Origin: Clonostachys chloroleuca
Taxonomy: Eukaryota > Ascomycota > Sordariomycetes > Hypocreales > Bionectriaceae
Length of the DNA stretch: 64,000 bases
Reading direction: 5' to 3'
NCBI GenBank assembly: GCA_037952775.1
Contig: JBANAY010000001.1
Coordinates: forward strand, 2,480,001 to 2,544,000
This document shows, piece by piece, positions 36,136 to 49,612 of the stretch. Below the pieces are notes generated by a model that saw only the letters and a program-made list of their open reading frames with translations, was not told where the DNA came from and did not search any database. The stretch's first letter is position 1, and every line of letters starts with the position of its first letter. Position numbers and translations under genes: made by a program.

Positions 36136-37225
36136 TTTTTTCCCCTTCCCCAGCTCGGCGCCTTAACCCGTCACCAAGAGCTTGTGTGATCGGGTGTCTC
36201 CGCATCGGTAGTGCCGAGCATAACAACGCTTTCAAACGGCTCAAGCGCGCACCATCAACGCCGATCCATCTTCTCCAAGGGGGAAGCGACGCATATTGGT
36301 CGGCCATATCAGGCAACAAACTCTATCATGCCGGTCCATCGTCTGTAACGGTTAGATGTCCTGTGGCGAGCCGCAGATCGATGCCGGAACCAAGCAGCGG
36401 AGGTGAGCGAAAGCCCCCCAATAGGGTTACACGGCGCGATGCGCCTACGTCGAGCTAAAAAGGTTGATGTGGCTTGCCTGACGGGCCAAGCAGGCGTCGT
36501 CAGTGAGGCTGGCTAGTTTTGGAGTTTTCGCCACACTACGGGGAGGGATCATCTAGGGACCTGTCGAGCTAGTCTTGCGTCTGGGCCGTGGATTTCTGCC
36601 CCTTGTGAGACTACTTACATTCATTTCTGCCCGAGCAAGAGTATCATCTGTTCAAGACTCACTTTTGACCAGCTCTGAGCAGACCACCGGGAGGCGAGAG
36701 ACACGCAATCTAGAACCGGACAAACCCGGACTACAGGCACTGAGGGTAATATCTTCGCTATCTCCTTGGGAAAATGCTGCGATAGCGTTGTGGCAGTGTG
36801 GCTTGACGTGTCGCTCCCGTCGTGGTGGCTGACTGCTGACTGCAACCGATATCACCACAGAATGTCATCGTTTTGCCATACATTGCAGTATATGGCCTGG
36901 GCTGGTGGAACCAGAGCCCAAAGAGTCTGTATAGGTCTTCACGGAGTGGCAAATACGACTTCTTATCAAGGCCTAACGCATTGGGTATTACCTTTGATGT
37001 AACTGGGCCAAGTGGAAGACCGGAAGCCGTGGACAAATTCCAAATCGCTGGGTTGGTTCAAGGTAGGAACGGAAGGGCATGATTTCGATCCTTGGGTGTT
37101 TTCCCTTCTTCATTGCTCCGCTATTAGAGGTCTAACTACGACATTATGACCTAGCTTTTTTTTTCTTTGTGCGAAGTGATAATGGCACCCGCGGCTGCAA
37201 ATTCGTCAAAACGGATCGTCCGTGG

Positions 37226-37242
37226 CATCATCATCATCATCA
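37226..37242. repeat. (CAT)5 microsatellite
   Basis: A simple trinucleotide repeat in non-coding sequence. Confidence 0.9.
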
Positions 37243-39580
37243 AGGGGCAACAATCCAAGTCGTCATGCTTCAGATGAGGATGACATGGCCGATTCATTGC
37301 CCATGAGGAATTCAATGCAGTCTAGTGTGTTAGAGAAGGGCCCGCACATGAAGGATCGAACCGTCTGCGAGAGACTCGACTCTGGATGAGGTCATTTGAA
37401 GATGCGAAGGTAGACATGTACACCAAGGAAAGGACCTGAGCGATGACGACGATGACGCCCAATGGCCCAAAGGCGGGCCCGGGGGAACACCTGGAGATGG
37501 GATCGGAATCGGCCACCTCATTTCCCATTTCCATCTGGAAAACCCATCTGGAAAACTCCAAAAATAAGACATCCGCAATGTGCGGACTAGAAGCGGGCTG
37601 GTGAGCTGAGGTTGTCGCCATGGGCACAATGTCGTCATAGCAGAGCTGGGGTCCCGCCATGGTGGGTGGGGATCAGGGCCCATCATGGGGAGGGGAGAAG
37701 GGGAGGGGTGATGGTTGCTGTGTAGCACCAGGATCCAAGGCCGGGGTTTCAGACTTAACTTACCAATTCTAATACACGTACATCATCTATTATGCGGGCT
37801 GTTAAACGCTCCCATCGGCTTTGGGAGCACGGCGGTGTGGTGTGAAGAATCCGAGATATACGCAGTAAAGCAGTACTAGTCGTCGGATGATGTGCTGGTT
37901 CAGCAGGCCAGGACTAACATCCGTAAGGCGACCTATCCCTATCCCTGCCTGGGTAGCCTCTACCATGTACCCTGCAGGTGTTTGTGTAGTACCCAAGGCA
38001 ATTCGGCCGTAGTAGTGAATAGTACGACGTGGTTGTGGGGTTTGTGGTTTGGGTTTGCGACGTACCTCGAGGTCAACGGATGCAGTACCAGCATGTGGGC
38101 ATGGACGTTAGGGTAATTGCAGGCTCTCTGGAGTCTCACGTCTGTAAAGAGATGCCTTTGCTAATTTCCCTTCGGAGCGAGCGGTCTAGACCCAGGCCAC
38201 GGCTGCCCCACAGAGTTCCTGGACGAAATCTCCAACCATCATGACTAGGGCCTTTGACTGCAGCTAGCCAGGCATTGGTGTTTTCTTAATGGCGGGTTAG
38301 TATATCCGAACATATGGTATAGTTTTTGTCTCACTAACGGACGTGCGTGTTATACAACTCCACCAGCGATTGTCGACACAACCCAAATCGTTCCCTGCGG
38401 ATCTGCATATCTGGACGCAACCTAGGATCTCTTTGACACATACGTAATGTTACATATGCACGCGAGCTTTTTGATGCAAATACCCGCCTGCCTAGGAAGC
38501 TGATGATGTTCATCTCCCTCAGGCTGCTTGCCCTATTTGTCTCACCAAGCTGTACGGAGCGACTGTGATTGGGAGGCAGTCCCAAGGGGATTAATAAACT
38601 AGGCCTGCTTGGACGAATATGGCAACTCTAAATTCGGTAACATCCGTAGAGAGGGAGGGCCAAGGACCAATGTGCCAAGGCACCACATTGTGTTACCGGA
38701 AGTACATACCTGAGGCCCGAGTCTTTTCGGCTCCGTAGACGCGGTTAGCGTCTAGAAGGCGTGCCAGTAAATGACACGAGTGCAAGCGACAATACGCCAT
38801 CTCAACATAGACTTACCTGTCCTAAGTCTACTACAGTCGGTTCCGAGTGCCTGGGTATGCACGCATGCCGGCGGCCTCAAGGCATGATATCATAGTGGTA
38901 GGAGACGCCTAGGGACCCCTGAATATCGTCCCTGTACTTATTTGTCCAGATACTGCTTTTTGCCCTGAAAATTGGGATCTGGGGCCACATGGCTGCATAT
39001 TCTGTGCCTGGAGCCATAAGCGACGCTGGCCCTGTCGAGGCGAGATCTTAATGACAGAGGAGGCATTTGATTCGCGCGTGTAGGCGTGAGAAAAAGAAAA
39101 AACGGTCAACTATTACCGAGACGCCCTGCGCTTTGATCAGCCGGTCTCTGTCCGGCCACCGTCCAGCCATACATTGCCCTTCCATCCATCCATGGGCCTC
39201 CGCCGGCAGTAAGAGTAGAGGTGAACGGCAGACGGATGAACGACGGGTATGAATAAACGCCGTCGCCAATGGACTCTAAGCGTCCCTATGCGGATATGAA
39301 TCACGGACCGATTGGGAACCTCACCCCTCGAAACTCAACTAAGTCATAATACAGCGGGGAACCTTCATCGGGCAAGTGTTAGCCACAGTAACCAGCGTTT
39401 GTGCTCCGCTCGTCCCAGTAATTGCCGTGGTGCAAGAGCCGAATCAGCCAACTAACGAACGGCGTGTCCATGAACGGCGAGAGCTAGGTAGGCGGCTAGT
39501 GCCCTGAGCCAGCCGGACCGGAACCAGTGGCTTGGGTTCGGTGGGCGAGGATTTTGCGAGATCACACGAGGGCAATGGCG

Positions 39581-39605
39581 AGGTAAGGTGAGGTGAGGTG
39601 AGGTG
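39581..39605. repeat. (AGGTR)5 pentanucleotide repeat
   Basis: Five tandem copies of AGGTA/AGGTG in non-coding sequence. Confidence 0.9.
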
Positions 39606-39933
39606 GTGAGACGACGAATTGACTGGAAGCGGAGCCTAGGCTCAATCCAATGCCGAGAGTCCCCTCTAAGACCTTGTAGCACGCGACAGTTCGAGCGCTG
39701 GAAGAAGCCTCTGGAAAGGGGGGAAAACTTTTGAAGTCGCGTAGACGGAAGGCAGCGGCGATGACGTATTGAATGGGGACAGGATGTGCCCCCCCGAAAT
39801 ATAACGGTGTCTGGTAGTGTATCGGTATATTCGTCAATCCTCGATCGTCAGAGGATGGGTAATTTTTTTAAAGCCCCCTCGCGCAAGCTTAGCATTTTGC
39901 CGATCAGGAATCAGGGTCCCTCCCCTCGCCCCT

Positions 39934-39946
39934 CCCCCCCCCCCCC
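39934..39946. repeat. C13 homopolymer
   Basis: The longest C run noticed in the window, in a very C-rich segment that is followed by a CAC/CCA repeat at about 39.99 kb. Its length is likely unreliable in this assembly. Confidence 0.8.
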
Positions 39947-42671
39947 TGGTCCAGTTCACGCCCCCTCTCCGGGCCACCCTATCTCCCACCACCACCACCA
40001 CCGCTGCTGGTCAGCATCGCACTACCTAGTTTGTGTGCACGCAGACGTATTCGGTGGCTGAAGGGCCGGTGTGCAGACCTAGCAGCCAGACCTCGCAGAC
40101 AAACCCGAGACCGAGTGATGAAACCCAAGCTGGCGATTGAGTTGGGCTCGTCGGTGGATGGCGAGGACCGTTTTGCTCCAGCCAGTGGCAACGTCTGTTG
40201 AATGATCCCGTGGAAAGGGCTGTGGCTCAACACATGCAGGCCGAGCATGTGCATGGACGTACCTGCCGAATCGCAGGCAGGTATCACAGCAAGGGTTGGA
40301 CGGTTAGTGGACTGACCAGGTTTAATTGTCCAAGTGACCAGGGATGGGAAACTCTGCTGCTACCGCAACCACTGCCTGGTCTCTAGAAGCTTCTGGGGTT
40401 CGGAAACTCCTACTGTCAAATGACGGCAGTCAATTGATGCTGGTGGTGTTATGGCAATTGCAGCCTGTCAACTGCCTCCATGCTCGTGCTCGCAGGCTCC
40501 ACACGGGTATCACCGTCCAGCTCTTTTGGTCCTGCTGCTCCCCTAAGTGGCTATATCCCACACTATAATGATACAGCAACACCCCTTGCTCATCTCCCCG
40601 CCATGCCCAAGCGAGCGACCGGGTTTAAAGCTTGTGCGTATCTGTGTAGATGCACGACCACAAGGTGTCTGCCTGCGATGGCATACACACCGCGCGGCCC
40701 AGTTTTACTCAACACCCGCGGCCTGGTAGTGGGATTAAAGCCATCGAGGCGGACGTGCTAAGGCCTTGGGATGGTTGGTTGGGAGGCTCAGGGGCGCGAA
40801 TGCTCCAGCCCGTGCTACCAGCAGTTAGTAGCACGCTGCTCCAAGCCATTGGATGGCCATCTCCAAGCCATCCATGCCATCGTACGTGCCAGTGTACATG
40901 TGATGTGGCTGATGAGCCGGTCCGTCGTGCTGCGAGAAAGAGCGAGGGCGGACCCTCCTTCCTGGGCCCCAAGCTTGGGTCCCAGACTGACCTTGTCCCC
41001 ATCAGTGGCGCTTCATGATCTTCTTCCGCCCACCGAACCCTTGAACAGCCGGTGGCGAAATGGGCAGGCTGACAGCTCATGCCCACTTCGTGTCTCCGTC
41101 CGGCTGCTTTTCCGCCAAATCAAGGCACCTGGGCGTCTGTGTTTGGATGCGTCTCCATGTAAATGCCCGCCTCGGACGTCAAGGGGTTCTGCCCAGCACC
41201 GCCGCTGCGTGAAGCTTCTAGACATATCCTCAATGTCGGGTCGCACTTCTTCTTTGTATCCCCGACATATCCTCGACAGATACGAAGCTTGCCGCGTCTA
41301 TTGGATATTCTTGCCATTGGCCTTGCATTGGTTTTACTCCGTTCAATCCGTGGCGTCTCTCCATTAAAGCAACGTCCCAGCCCAGGGGTTCAACGCCAAC
41401 ATCCTCGTTGGAAGTCTACATATTCGGTTCCAAATAGCACGCTTTCGTTAGCTCTTCTCCACTTATCAATCAATTTCAAGCCACGGCTCTGTTCGCTCGT
41501 GTCGCGGAGCGGATGTTGATCGTCGAGTCCGGGTTGAAGCTTGGACGTTCTCGTTTCTCGCCCTTGGGCAAGCCCGCCTTCTCCCAAAGTCTCCATATCA
41601 CCAGACAGCAGTCTCTGCCTCACATCTGACCTCGTGGCTATTGTCAAGGACCCCTGGCCTAAGCTCGTTGCGTTGGTGCACTTCCATAAGCCATCCAAGC
41701 GGGCTACAAGACGTTTTCCCTAGTCTCGGCCCATCAATTGGGGATTTCTTGGACAAGCAGCCCCATAAACCCATTCTATTCCGAGTTTTCATTCTCAACT
41801 AGCTCCCTTTTGCCTCCTAGGGCAACAAGTAGCTTTTAGAGATCGACAATCGAATACGTATTCCCTTGCGGTCGTGAACCCCCCACCACCGAACGACCTG
41901 GTATTAAACGGCGTACCGAAGCTGGAGGGAAAACAAGATCCACTACAGAGCTGTCGCATCTCCAGAGACAGTATCTACTAGTATCCTGCAGCTACTGCAT
42001 CTCTGCCGCCTGCCAGCCGCCCTATCACGTTCGACGACGCCACCCCTCTCTCCTTGGCTCGATCTGGCCCGGGATTTCTATTCACCAAAGTACGCGTCCG
42101 CCTTGCGTTTGAGAACTTTCGTTCCACTGAGAACCTTGGCTGGGACCATCTTGGCTCTGAAAGCACATCGGTATCGGATTCTAGCAGTCCTTGTTATATG
42201 TAGGGCTCTAGACCCCTGTACGTGCTCCCTGCTTTAGCTTGACACTCACACACCAGGCCCCAATATCCCCTTTCTGGAGAAGAGTCAAGAAAATTGGAAT
42301 ACGGGTGGGAAAAGCCGATTCCTTTCTTTCGCTCCGGCACGCCTGTACAGTCGCTGATCTGCTCCTCTGTTCACCCCCTCCCCCAGGCGCCACTCGACAC
42401 CTTGACACTCCCCCTCTCCCCGCCAGGGTGTAACCTGCTTCTGGAATAAGCAGCCCTATTCTCTGGGTACACTGATCACTGAATTCGAGGGACACAAAAA
42501 AGAGGGTTTGTGTTTTTGGCTGTACTCCTCGTCAGTCCCGCGGACTCTGTTGCCGCACCCCCCTTAGCCTCCATCCACCCCAAATCAATCTGGTTTACAT
42601 AGGACCAAGTTTTCTTTCGTCACTGGGTACGGTTTGTAATAGAGTCACGAGTTCTACAGCCTCTTACCACG

Positions 42672-42829
42672 GTATGTACTCCAGGTTCCACCTGCTTCCA
42701 GCATCGCATAATCAGCACCATCTCCAGTGGCAAGTCGGGTACTGACAAGACAAGAAGGCCAAAGCAGCCCGCCAGCCACCTGGGGCTTGGCTGCTCTGTT
42801 CAAGTTTTTTTTGTCCTGCTTCTGTCTAG
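42672..42829 (+). other. Candidate 5'-UTR intron of the YTH gene
   Basis: A GTATGT donor, a possible CTGAC branch site near 42741, a poly-T/pyrimidine tract and a GTCTAG acceptor lie 65-220 bases before the start codon. The layout matches introns in this window, but only transcript data could confirm it. Confidence 0.3.
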
Positions 42830-42893
42830 CTGAAGCATAATTCTGAAGTGCTATCACGATCCGAGAAAAGACCAATCTCCTTACATCAAGGTC

Positions 42894-44970
42894 ATGGAGG
42901 GATCAGGAAGCCAACCCGCTTCGACGACAGAGCAAGCGTCAGGCTCTGCACCTTTATCTTCGCCGCCGTTGGTACAGGCCCATCCTCCATTTCGACAAGA
43001 CGCCGGACCTCAGCAGGATATGAGGTCCCCTCCGGCATCCCATGGACGGCAAGGAACGTACAACATGATGCCAATGATGTCGACTCTACCCCAGGTTCAA
43101 AGAGTTGAACATCATCATCACCATCACCACCCTGGGCAAGTACCTTATCACCAATCGACGTCGCCCCATGTCATGCATCCAATGGTGCAGATTGCTCATT
43201 ACGGCCCCGGTCCTACGTTCAACATGCCCCATCAGGAGTTCTATAGTCAACAACCTCAACATCCTCCCGTCGCGCAATATTATCATAACCGACAAATCTC
43301 GCCCCAAGCTCAGCCGATACAGAATATGACCTACTATCCCAACCAGGTGGTGATGGGTCATCCGCATCACGCTTATTACTATGCCCAGCCTAATCGTTAT
43401 CCGGCTCCGAACCAAGGGATGCCAGGAGCAATGGTATCGGGACAGTACATGGCTCCCGTACCTCCTTCGACCGCCAACGATCCTCGACTTATGAAGTCTC
43501 CCTCTGATGGAGGTCGAGTCCCAACCCAACCGACTAAACAAGATTTAGGTATGGAAAGAAAGATCAGGGATTTGTGCACAGAAGTTGGGTACAGTGCAGA
43601 CCTTGATAATTGGCTTACCTGAATACAGAAGCCTCTGAAAGGCGACCAAGCACGACTGTTGTTCGGGGCCCACCGAGAAAGCCTCGACAAAGTGGTAAGA
43701 ACCACCCCATAGATCATCTACACGTTTTTGAATGCCTATGGCCCCCTGACTCTATGTGCCACCAACTCTAGGACACGCCATTTGGATCGGAAACCTTCCT
43801 CCACAGACAGATCTAATGAATCTCGTCAACCATGTGTACAGCTTGATTCCAGGGTTGGAGTCCCTGTTTCTCATTTCTAAGAGCAACTGTGCTTTTGCAA
43901 ATTTCAAAGACGATGCGACTTGTGTGGAGGCTCAACAGAAGCTCCATGATTCCAAGTTTCAGTCCGTTAGACTTGTCAGCCGATTGAGGAAGAATGTAGC
44001 CGACAGTACATCCGGATCCCCCGCTTTACAAGGGTTGCCCTCACCTAAACCGAATTCCACAGTCGACGGCGACGAATCTTCTTCTGTTATATCACCATCC
44101 GAGCCAGATCCCAGCCCAAGCGCTAGCACCTCGAGTCTACGAAAAGGAAGCACCACCACAGATGGAGGTCAACAAGATAGGTTTTTTATTCTAAAGAGTC
44201 TCACAGTTGCCGATCTGGAGCTTAGCGTTAAGACTGGGATTTGGGCTACCCAGTCCCACAATGAACAGAGCCTAAACGATGCGTTCAAGGTTTGCCCTGT
44301 CTCCCCATGCTCCAACCCTCTACCTAGTCTCAAGATCACGAAACGGGAAACTGACTATGTTCTCTCCACCTCTCAATAGACCGCCGATAACGTATACCTT
44401 ATATTCTCGGCCAACAAATCAGGGGAGTATTTCGGCTACGCTAGGATGTTATCTGAGATGGACGAAGACCCTGCAGCAGCGATCGAGTTTGCTCCGCAAA
44501 CACAGGCCACCGACGACACCGACTTGCCCAAGGAAATTCCTACCGAAGCCACCGAGTTTGCCCCTCGGGGTCAAATCATCGACGACTCAGCTCGCGGCAC
44601 AATATTTTGGCAAGTGGACCGGCTGGAATCAGAGATTGGATCGGATAAGGAAAGCGATGCGGGAAGTACAAAAAGCAATGAAGAAGAGGAGGAAGAGTCG
44701 AAAACCTGGGGCAAACCCTTCAAGCTCGACTGGCTATGCACCACGCGTATGCCTTTCTACAAGGCACGGGGATTACGAAACCCTTGGAACTCGAATAGGG
44801 AAGTCAAGATTGCGAGAGACGGTACAGAGATAGAGCCGGTTATTGGGAAACGTCTAATTGGGTTGTTCAACCGCCATCAAAGAACCGGGCAGTTCGCAAC
44901 TGCTCCAAGGTCTCCCATGAGCCCCGGCATGGAGCATGGGTTCCCGCCGATACGGCCATACTGGCCTTGA
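42894..44970 (+). CDS. RRM plus YTH-domain RNA-binding protein (m6A-reader type)
   Basis: Putative N6-methyladenosine reader acting on mRNA fate. Exons 42894-43548, 43629-43694, 43772-44289 and 44380-44970 give 609 residues, intact. The first 230 residues are disordered and Pro/Gln/Tyr/Met-rich, with an eight-His tract. An RRM follows at about 242-315 (RNP2-like IWIGNL, RNP1-like CAFANF). The YTH domain starts at about 377: RFFILKS, GIWATQSHNEQSLNDAF, VYLIFSANKSGEYFGYARM, FKLDWLC, NPWNSNREVKIARDGTEIEP, LIGLF. Trp398 and Trp490 align by eye with the two aromatic-cage tryptophans of YTHDC1 (W377, W428). Two insertions split the domain (about 437-487 and 494-522), the first with a loose EFAP repeat, the second very acidic. 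Which RNA it binds is unknown. Confidence 0.88.
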
Positions 44971-46540
44971 GGCAACAAGCAACAAGCTACGAGTGTAACA
45001 TCGGAAAAGTTTAGCTGGGTGATAGGGAATAAAAGGGGGAAAGGGGACATATGGGGATATCAACGGAATGCAACGCCAAACACCTTTGATTCGAATGGCA
45101 ACTTGCATTCGAAATTGATTCGAAACAGATGATTTTTTTTTATCCTCTCTGTCTCGACCTGGGATCACAGAATGTGTTTGGGTCGAGCATAAGACGTGAT
45201 GAGTATCGTCCTGCTCGACTATGACCTGAAGAGGCAATGAGATATGAGTATTGACTATGATTGATGATAATACTACATATATAAAGATACAGCTTCAATG
45301 GATCATTATAGAGAGATTGGCATACCTGACCACTCTAGATCACACCCTGAGGAAGTCAACCTCAGTACGCCTTTTATGAACATCAAAGGTTGCCAAGAGA
45401 AAGAGACGTTTAACTGGAGCTTTCCAGTGGACACTCTGATTAATCATGCCATATCCCCCTTCGATATTCCAGTTTGCTAAAAAGTCATTTCCTAGGTACA
45501 AGCCGTTTCCTCATCTACGTCGTTATAGGATATCTACGCAGTCATAACGTTGTTTTCTCTTCTGATTTATCCCGTTTCCTATGCAAATTTGTGCACAAAT
45601 TGCCCAATTCCCCAGTGCCCACATTAATCTCTTGGGGAGATAGTTGGGTAACATTCAACGATGCATCGATATTACAGCTGACCAGATGGCACGAAGGTCC
45701 CTTCGTGATCTTGTTCGTTTTCTTGTCGCCGTGAGTTCTTTTGGTTACACATCACAAGAATGCCAATCGTGAAATTGCGACTTCCTTGGTATTTGGACCT
45801 AAACAGCATCCCACCTCCCAGAAGAAGATGCGCAGGCCGCTCTTGGAAATTCAGACTGCCCGATTAGGACAAGCTACCGGTCTCACCAAATGGGCGGCCC
45901 GGTGAGCCCGCGGTCTGCGGTGATGAGGATCATCGCAGAAGTTCGATCTCGGGCGCGGCGAGGGTTTCCAGGTTTCTGGCACCGTCCCAAAATCAATCCG
46001 CAGACGCCCTTCCGGCAGGGCCCTTGCCATTGGTATCTCGCATCTTTCGACCCCACCACCACCCAAGCTCAAGAGAAGCACGGGGGGGATTTGATCCTTG
46101 CCAGTGTGCCACCAACGACCAATTGTGCTCAAGTGGTGAGCATGAGGTGCCATCGCGAGTTACATGGAATTTCATGGTTGGCACCAGCGCGGTACATTCG
46201 GACGAAAGCAATTTGAAGAACGGCGAAAGGCTAAAGAAAACCGTACGATTGTGCCATTCTGCGCGAAAGGCGCGAGGTTCTAGACTCCAATGGACGTGGA
46301 TATAATTTGCGGCTCGTAACGGGCGCTTGGTCGGTCCCGCCCTTGACGCGCTTGTCCCCGGATCAAATGCTCCGGTGCGCGAGGCTCCTCTCTACTGGCC
46401 TCACGCAATGATCGACACATGAGATTTAGGTAACAATCTGGCCATTTTCTGTCTGATTTCTTTCCTTTCCCTTTTTTTCTCTCGTGTTCGAGAGAGTAGG
46501 GCTGTTGTTGCCAGAGTGGCTAAAAGCCGCTGGCGATCGC

Positions 46541-46566
46541 TGTTTGTTTTGACTGTTTGTTTTGAC
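46541..46566. repeat. 13-base tandem duplication
   Basis: TGTTTGTTTTGAC occurs twice back to back. Confidence 0.85.
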
Positions 46567-48016
46567 TGTATTCTTTGCTTTTTTGAGCCTTGGCAAAGCC
46601 AGCCGTGTCTCACAAGGCGACCAATGTGTGGCAAATTACAAGCGGACTAGGCTGGCGCAATGACATTATGTTCATTAATTGCTAGCGCAATGACACGACG
46701 ACTTTATACAACGACGCCGAAGGCAGCAAGGTTGGAGAAGGTCCGCGATCGACCTACTTCAAATAGCGTTGGCGGCTAGGCAGGGAGGTGTTATAGACCG
46801 AAAGCCAATTGAAAGAAGGTGAGACATTCTGCACCGCTTGCAACTGGCTCAAGGGTTGAAAACACTGGGCCGTGATACCTTATAAATCGGGTAGAGCCCT
46901 GCGCCCCACAATTACGCTCTGTCTGGACTATACGTTTGACTGCTCACCGCTGGCCTGGATATTTTCGGACTCTGGTGGTATCATAGCATTTGACTGGGTT
47001 TGAGCTGGGCTTGATTGGTGTGTCGGGTCTTAGTCGGATTCTGAGATCCATGACTGATATTCAAGGCCAGAGCGCCCGGATCTTCCGTTAGGCTGGGGTT
47101 TCCTCATCCAAGCTAGGAGTGGGTGTTTTAGATGTAGGAGCTAGATCTGTGGGCCCGAATGATGAAGAGATCTGTCTGGAGTGAAACTGGAGAGGGCCTG
47201 GAACGGTTGGTAAGTGGAATGGCAAGTGACATGTGATTACCCGGACTTGAGAATGTAGGGTAGGCACACGATGACATCTTGGTGGTTGACTCGCAAGTGC
47301 CTTGAATAGAGTTGCAAAAAAGATCAAAAGTTGTTTGTTATTAGCAAGTTGAAGAGGTGGGAATTAAAACGCTAGGCTTGAGGAACCGTCATAAGATTAT
47401 ATCGGCGGTAGAGATGGCAAAACAACAACATGAAGAAGAGGAATGAGCAGCTTACAAATTGCCGTTTTTATTGTCTTAACACTGGGCGAGTAATGAGCTA
47501 ATGTGGCAAACAATGGAGGACGTGAGATCACAGAATGAAAGTGATACATGGGTATGCTAATAACTCCAAATCGACAACCGGCATGATCCTGGGGGTTTGG
47601 AAGTACGGACAATTTCTGGATGATTATGAAGCATCAGGCGTTGGTGGGAAGAGAACGGCTTGTAGGCAGAATGGTACAGGACGAGAACCAAGCTTGAACC
47701 TGTCATACCCAACACTGTTATGCTTTGGGTTCAACTACGTTCGTCATATTCTCTCTCAAAATCACAACGGACGACGGAAGCTTAAGCATGCTTGGATGAA
47801 TATAATCAACGGGTACTCTGTCTTGGAATTAATCATCATAGAGCTTGTATCACGCACATCATTATAATACCACCCTTGTGGTCGCAAGAAATCCATCTCG
47901 AGAAACGCATGATGAAGGTTTGGGGACCAGGGAGAACTGGTGGAGTAGCCATGATGGAGGCTGGAGTTATGACTGGTCTAAAAGCAGGAACGGTCTGCTA
48001 ATCACAGAATCTTTTC

Positions 48017-48044
48017 CATAATCATAATCATAATCATAATCATA
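48017..48044. repeat. (ATAATC)n microsatellite
   Basis: About four and a half hexanucleotide copies in non-coding DNA. Confidence 0.9.
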
Positions 48045-48106
48045 GCTGGGATTGCACGATGAAGAACATCGGTTCATGCGGATATATGTTGATGCCGCCT
48101 GGCCTC

Positions 48107-48131
48107 ACCTGTCAGTAGTCAACTGACAGGT
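48107..48131. repeat. Perfect inverted repeat, 10-base arms, 5-base loop
   Basis: ACCTGTCAGT, a five-base loop, then ACTGACAGGT. A CACGTG E-box follows at 48144-48149. It could be a dyad protein site or a relic transposon end. It is not followed by a U tract that would suggest a terminator. Confidence 0.75.
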
Positions 48132-49612
48132 CACCTGATAAGGCACGTGACCAGAGGTCTGACCCCGCGCCTTATCCCTTGGAAGGGCGTTGCGGTAGAA
48201 GATAGAGAGCTTCAGCAATTAATGTAACCACGAGGAGACCCCTAACAGCAGGTTAGACTGCTGCTAGGCTCCTGCGATGCACTTGTGACCCCTTCACTCC
48301 CTTGAACCGACCCTTGTCCCTGACATCACCTCTGGGTTAGGTCGTATTGCAATTGATAACCCGATGTACACTTACATCAGGTATGAATTATCTTATTCAT
48401 TTACAGGCTTAAATCTTATTTCTGCGTTCAGATACGGACACAGCTTCAAAAATGTGGCTACCGAGGGAGAAAAAACTAACTCACACTCACAATCTACGGG
48501 TACTTCAAGCAGTGACATTTCATATCTACAAAGAAACTGGTGGGACGGCTAGAAGGGTTCTCAACTCCCAAACCCATTTCCTTTCTGTGGCAGGGCAGAG
48601 AAGCTGCCAGACTCGTCTTCTTTATCCACTGCCCTAGTATGTGCGAGTTAAGAAAAGGAAAAGTCTAAGTTTAATCAAGCAGCTCTGGACCATTTCGGCG
48701 CCATGTGCCACATAGCCACGTTGGCACAGTTGTCACTGCCCACAGATACGAAGCATGAGGCCCCTGAGCGTCCAGGTGTTCCGTGCCACTCTAATGGGAG
48801 AGGTGGCGGCTGCAAAATTGACGGGACGTGAGTCTGTTATCTACGAGTGAAATTTATTGCTCTGGGCTCATTCACGGAGTCGCCACCCCCGATATTTGTC
48901 TGCAACTTTCCACGGCATATACGATGTCACTCAAAGAGGGAGTTCGGTTGAGGGAAAGGGCTACATTACCAGTTGTGGCGTGCCATGTTTGCTGGGTGCA
49001 AAAACCTGGATGTGGCGTGAGAAATGAGCATGAAAGGCTGTATGTGATAATGGGGCCGAAGAGGCGCGTACCTTTTCCCGGATTTCCGTTGTCTTCCGGG
49101 CTTGAATTTGCCCATGTCTGCTCGATGAAATTTCTGGAAGCTGAAACTTGAACTAAAGAGATCCCTCTTTTGTTTATGCCCTTGAGTTGGATGAGGAACG
49201 GCTTCACCCCCAGCCCCCAATTGATGCTTAAAGCATTGACGCATGAGGTAAATGCTGATGATCTGGGAAATCGGGGAGCCTTGTACGAGGCCGGCGACTC
49301 TTGTTAACGCTGGTATCGACCGAGGGAGGAAAGCATACAGAGAAAAAAATCGTCGACTTGTTGTTGTTTGTAGTTCACCCTCATTGACAACACTCTCGTG
49401 CTTTGACTACCCCCCTAATTGAAAAGTCCGAAACCAGGTGACCTTTACCAATGAATGGAGAGTGATAGACCGAGAAGCGATGGACTCTAAAGTAATTTAC
49501 CGAGGCGCGAGACGTGGGGGCGATGGTGAGACACTCAATCACGGTGGCATAACTCTCTTAAAGCCAAGAGACTTGTGTTGTTATTTTGGCATATGTGGAT
49601 CTTTCTCAGCTT

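Larger units (their letters stand above)
35497..42893. other. 7.4 kb gene-free spacer upstream of the YTH gene
   Basis: No coding region could be supported. The interval contains a degenerate duplication (35971-36135), CAT, AGGTG and C13 simple repeats, and from about 41.2 kb a pyrimidine-rich stretch that probably includes the leader of the YTH gene. Many short frames overlap in all phases, none with a domain signature. Confidence 0.5.
44971..49612. other. 4.6 kb gene-poor spacer
   Basis: Downstream of the YTH gene and downstream of the minus-strand racemase-family gene. No coding region supported. It contains a TATATAAAG-preceded short frame (45298-45480, 60 residues, no similarity recognised), a 13-base tandem duplication, an ATAATC microsatellite and a ten-base-stem hairpin. 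Confidence 0.45.

Noticed and set aside
45298..45480. 60-residue frame with TATATAAAG upstream
   Set aside because: Nothing in the peptide suggests a family. Kept only as a note in the spacer.
45851..46216. G/C-rich block with open frames on both strands
   Set aside because: Open frames follow from base composition. No splice signals or motifs.
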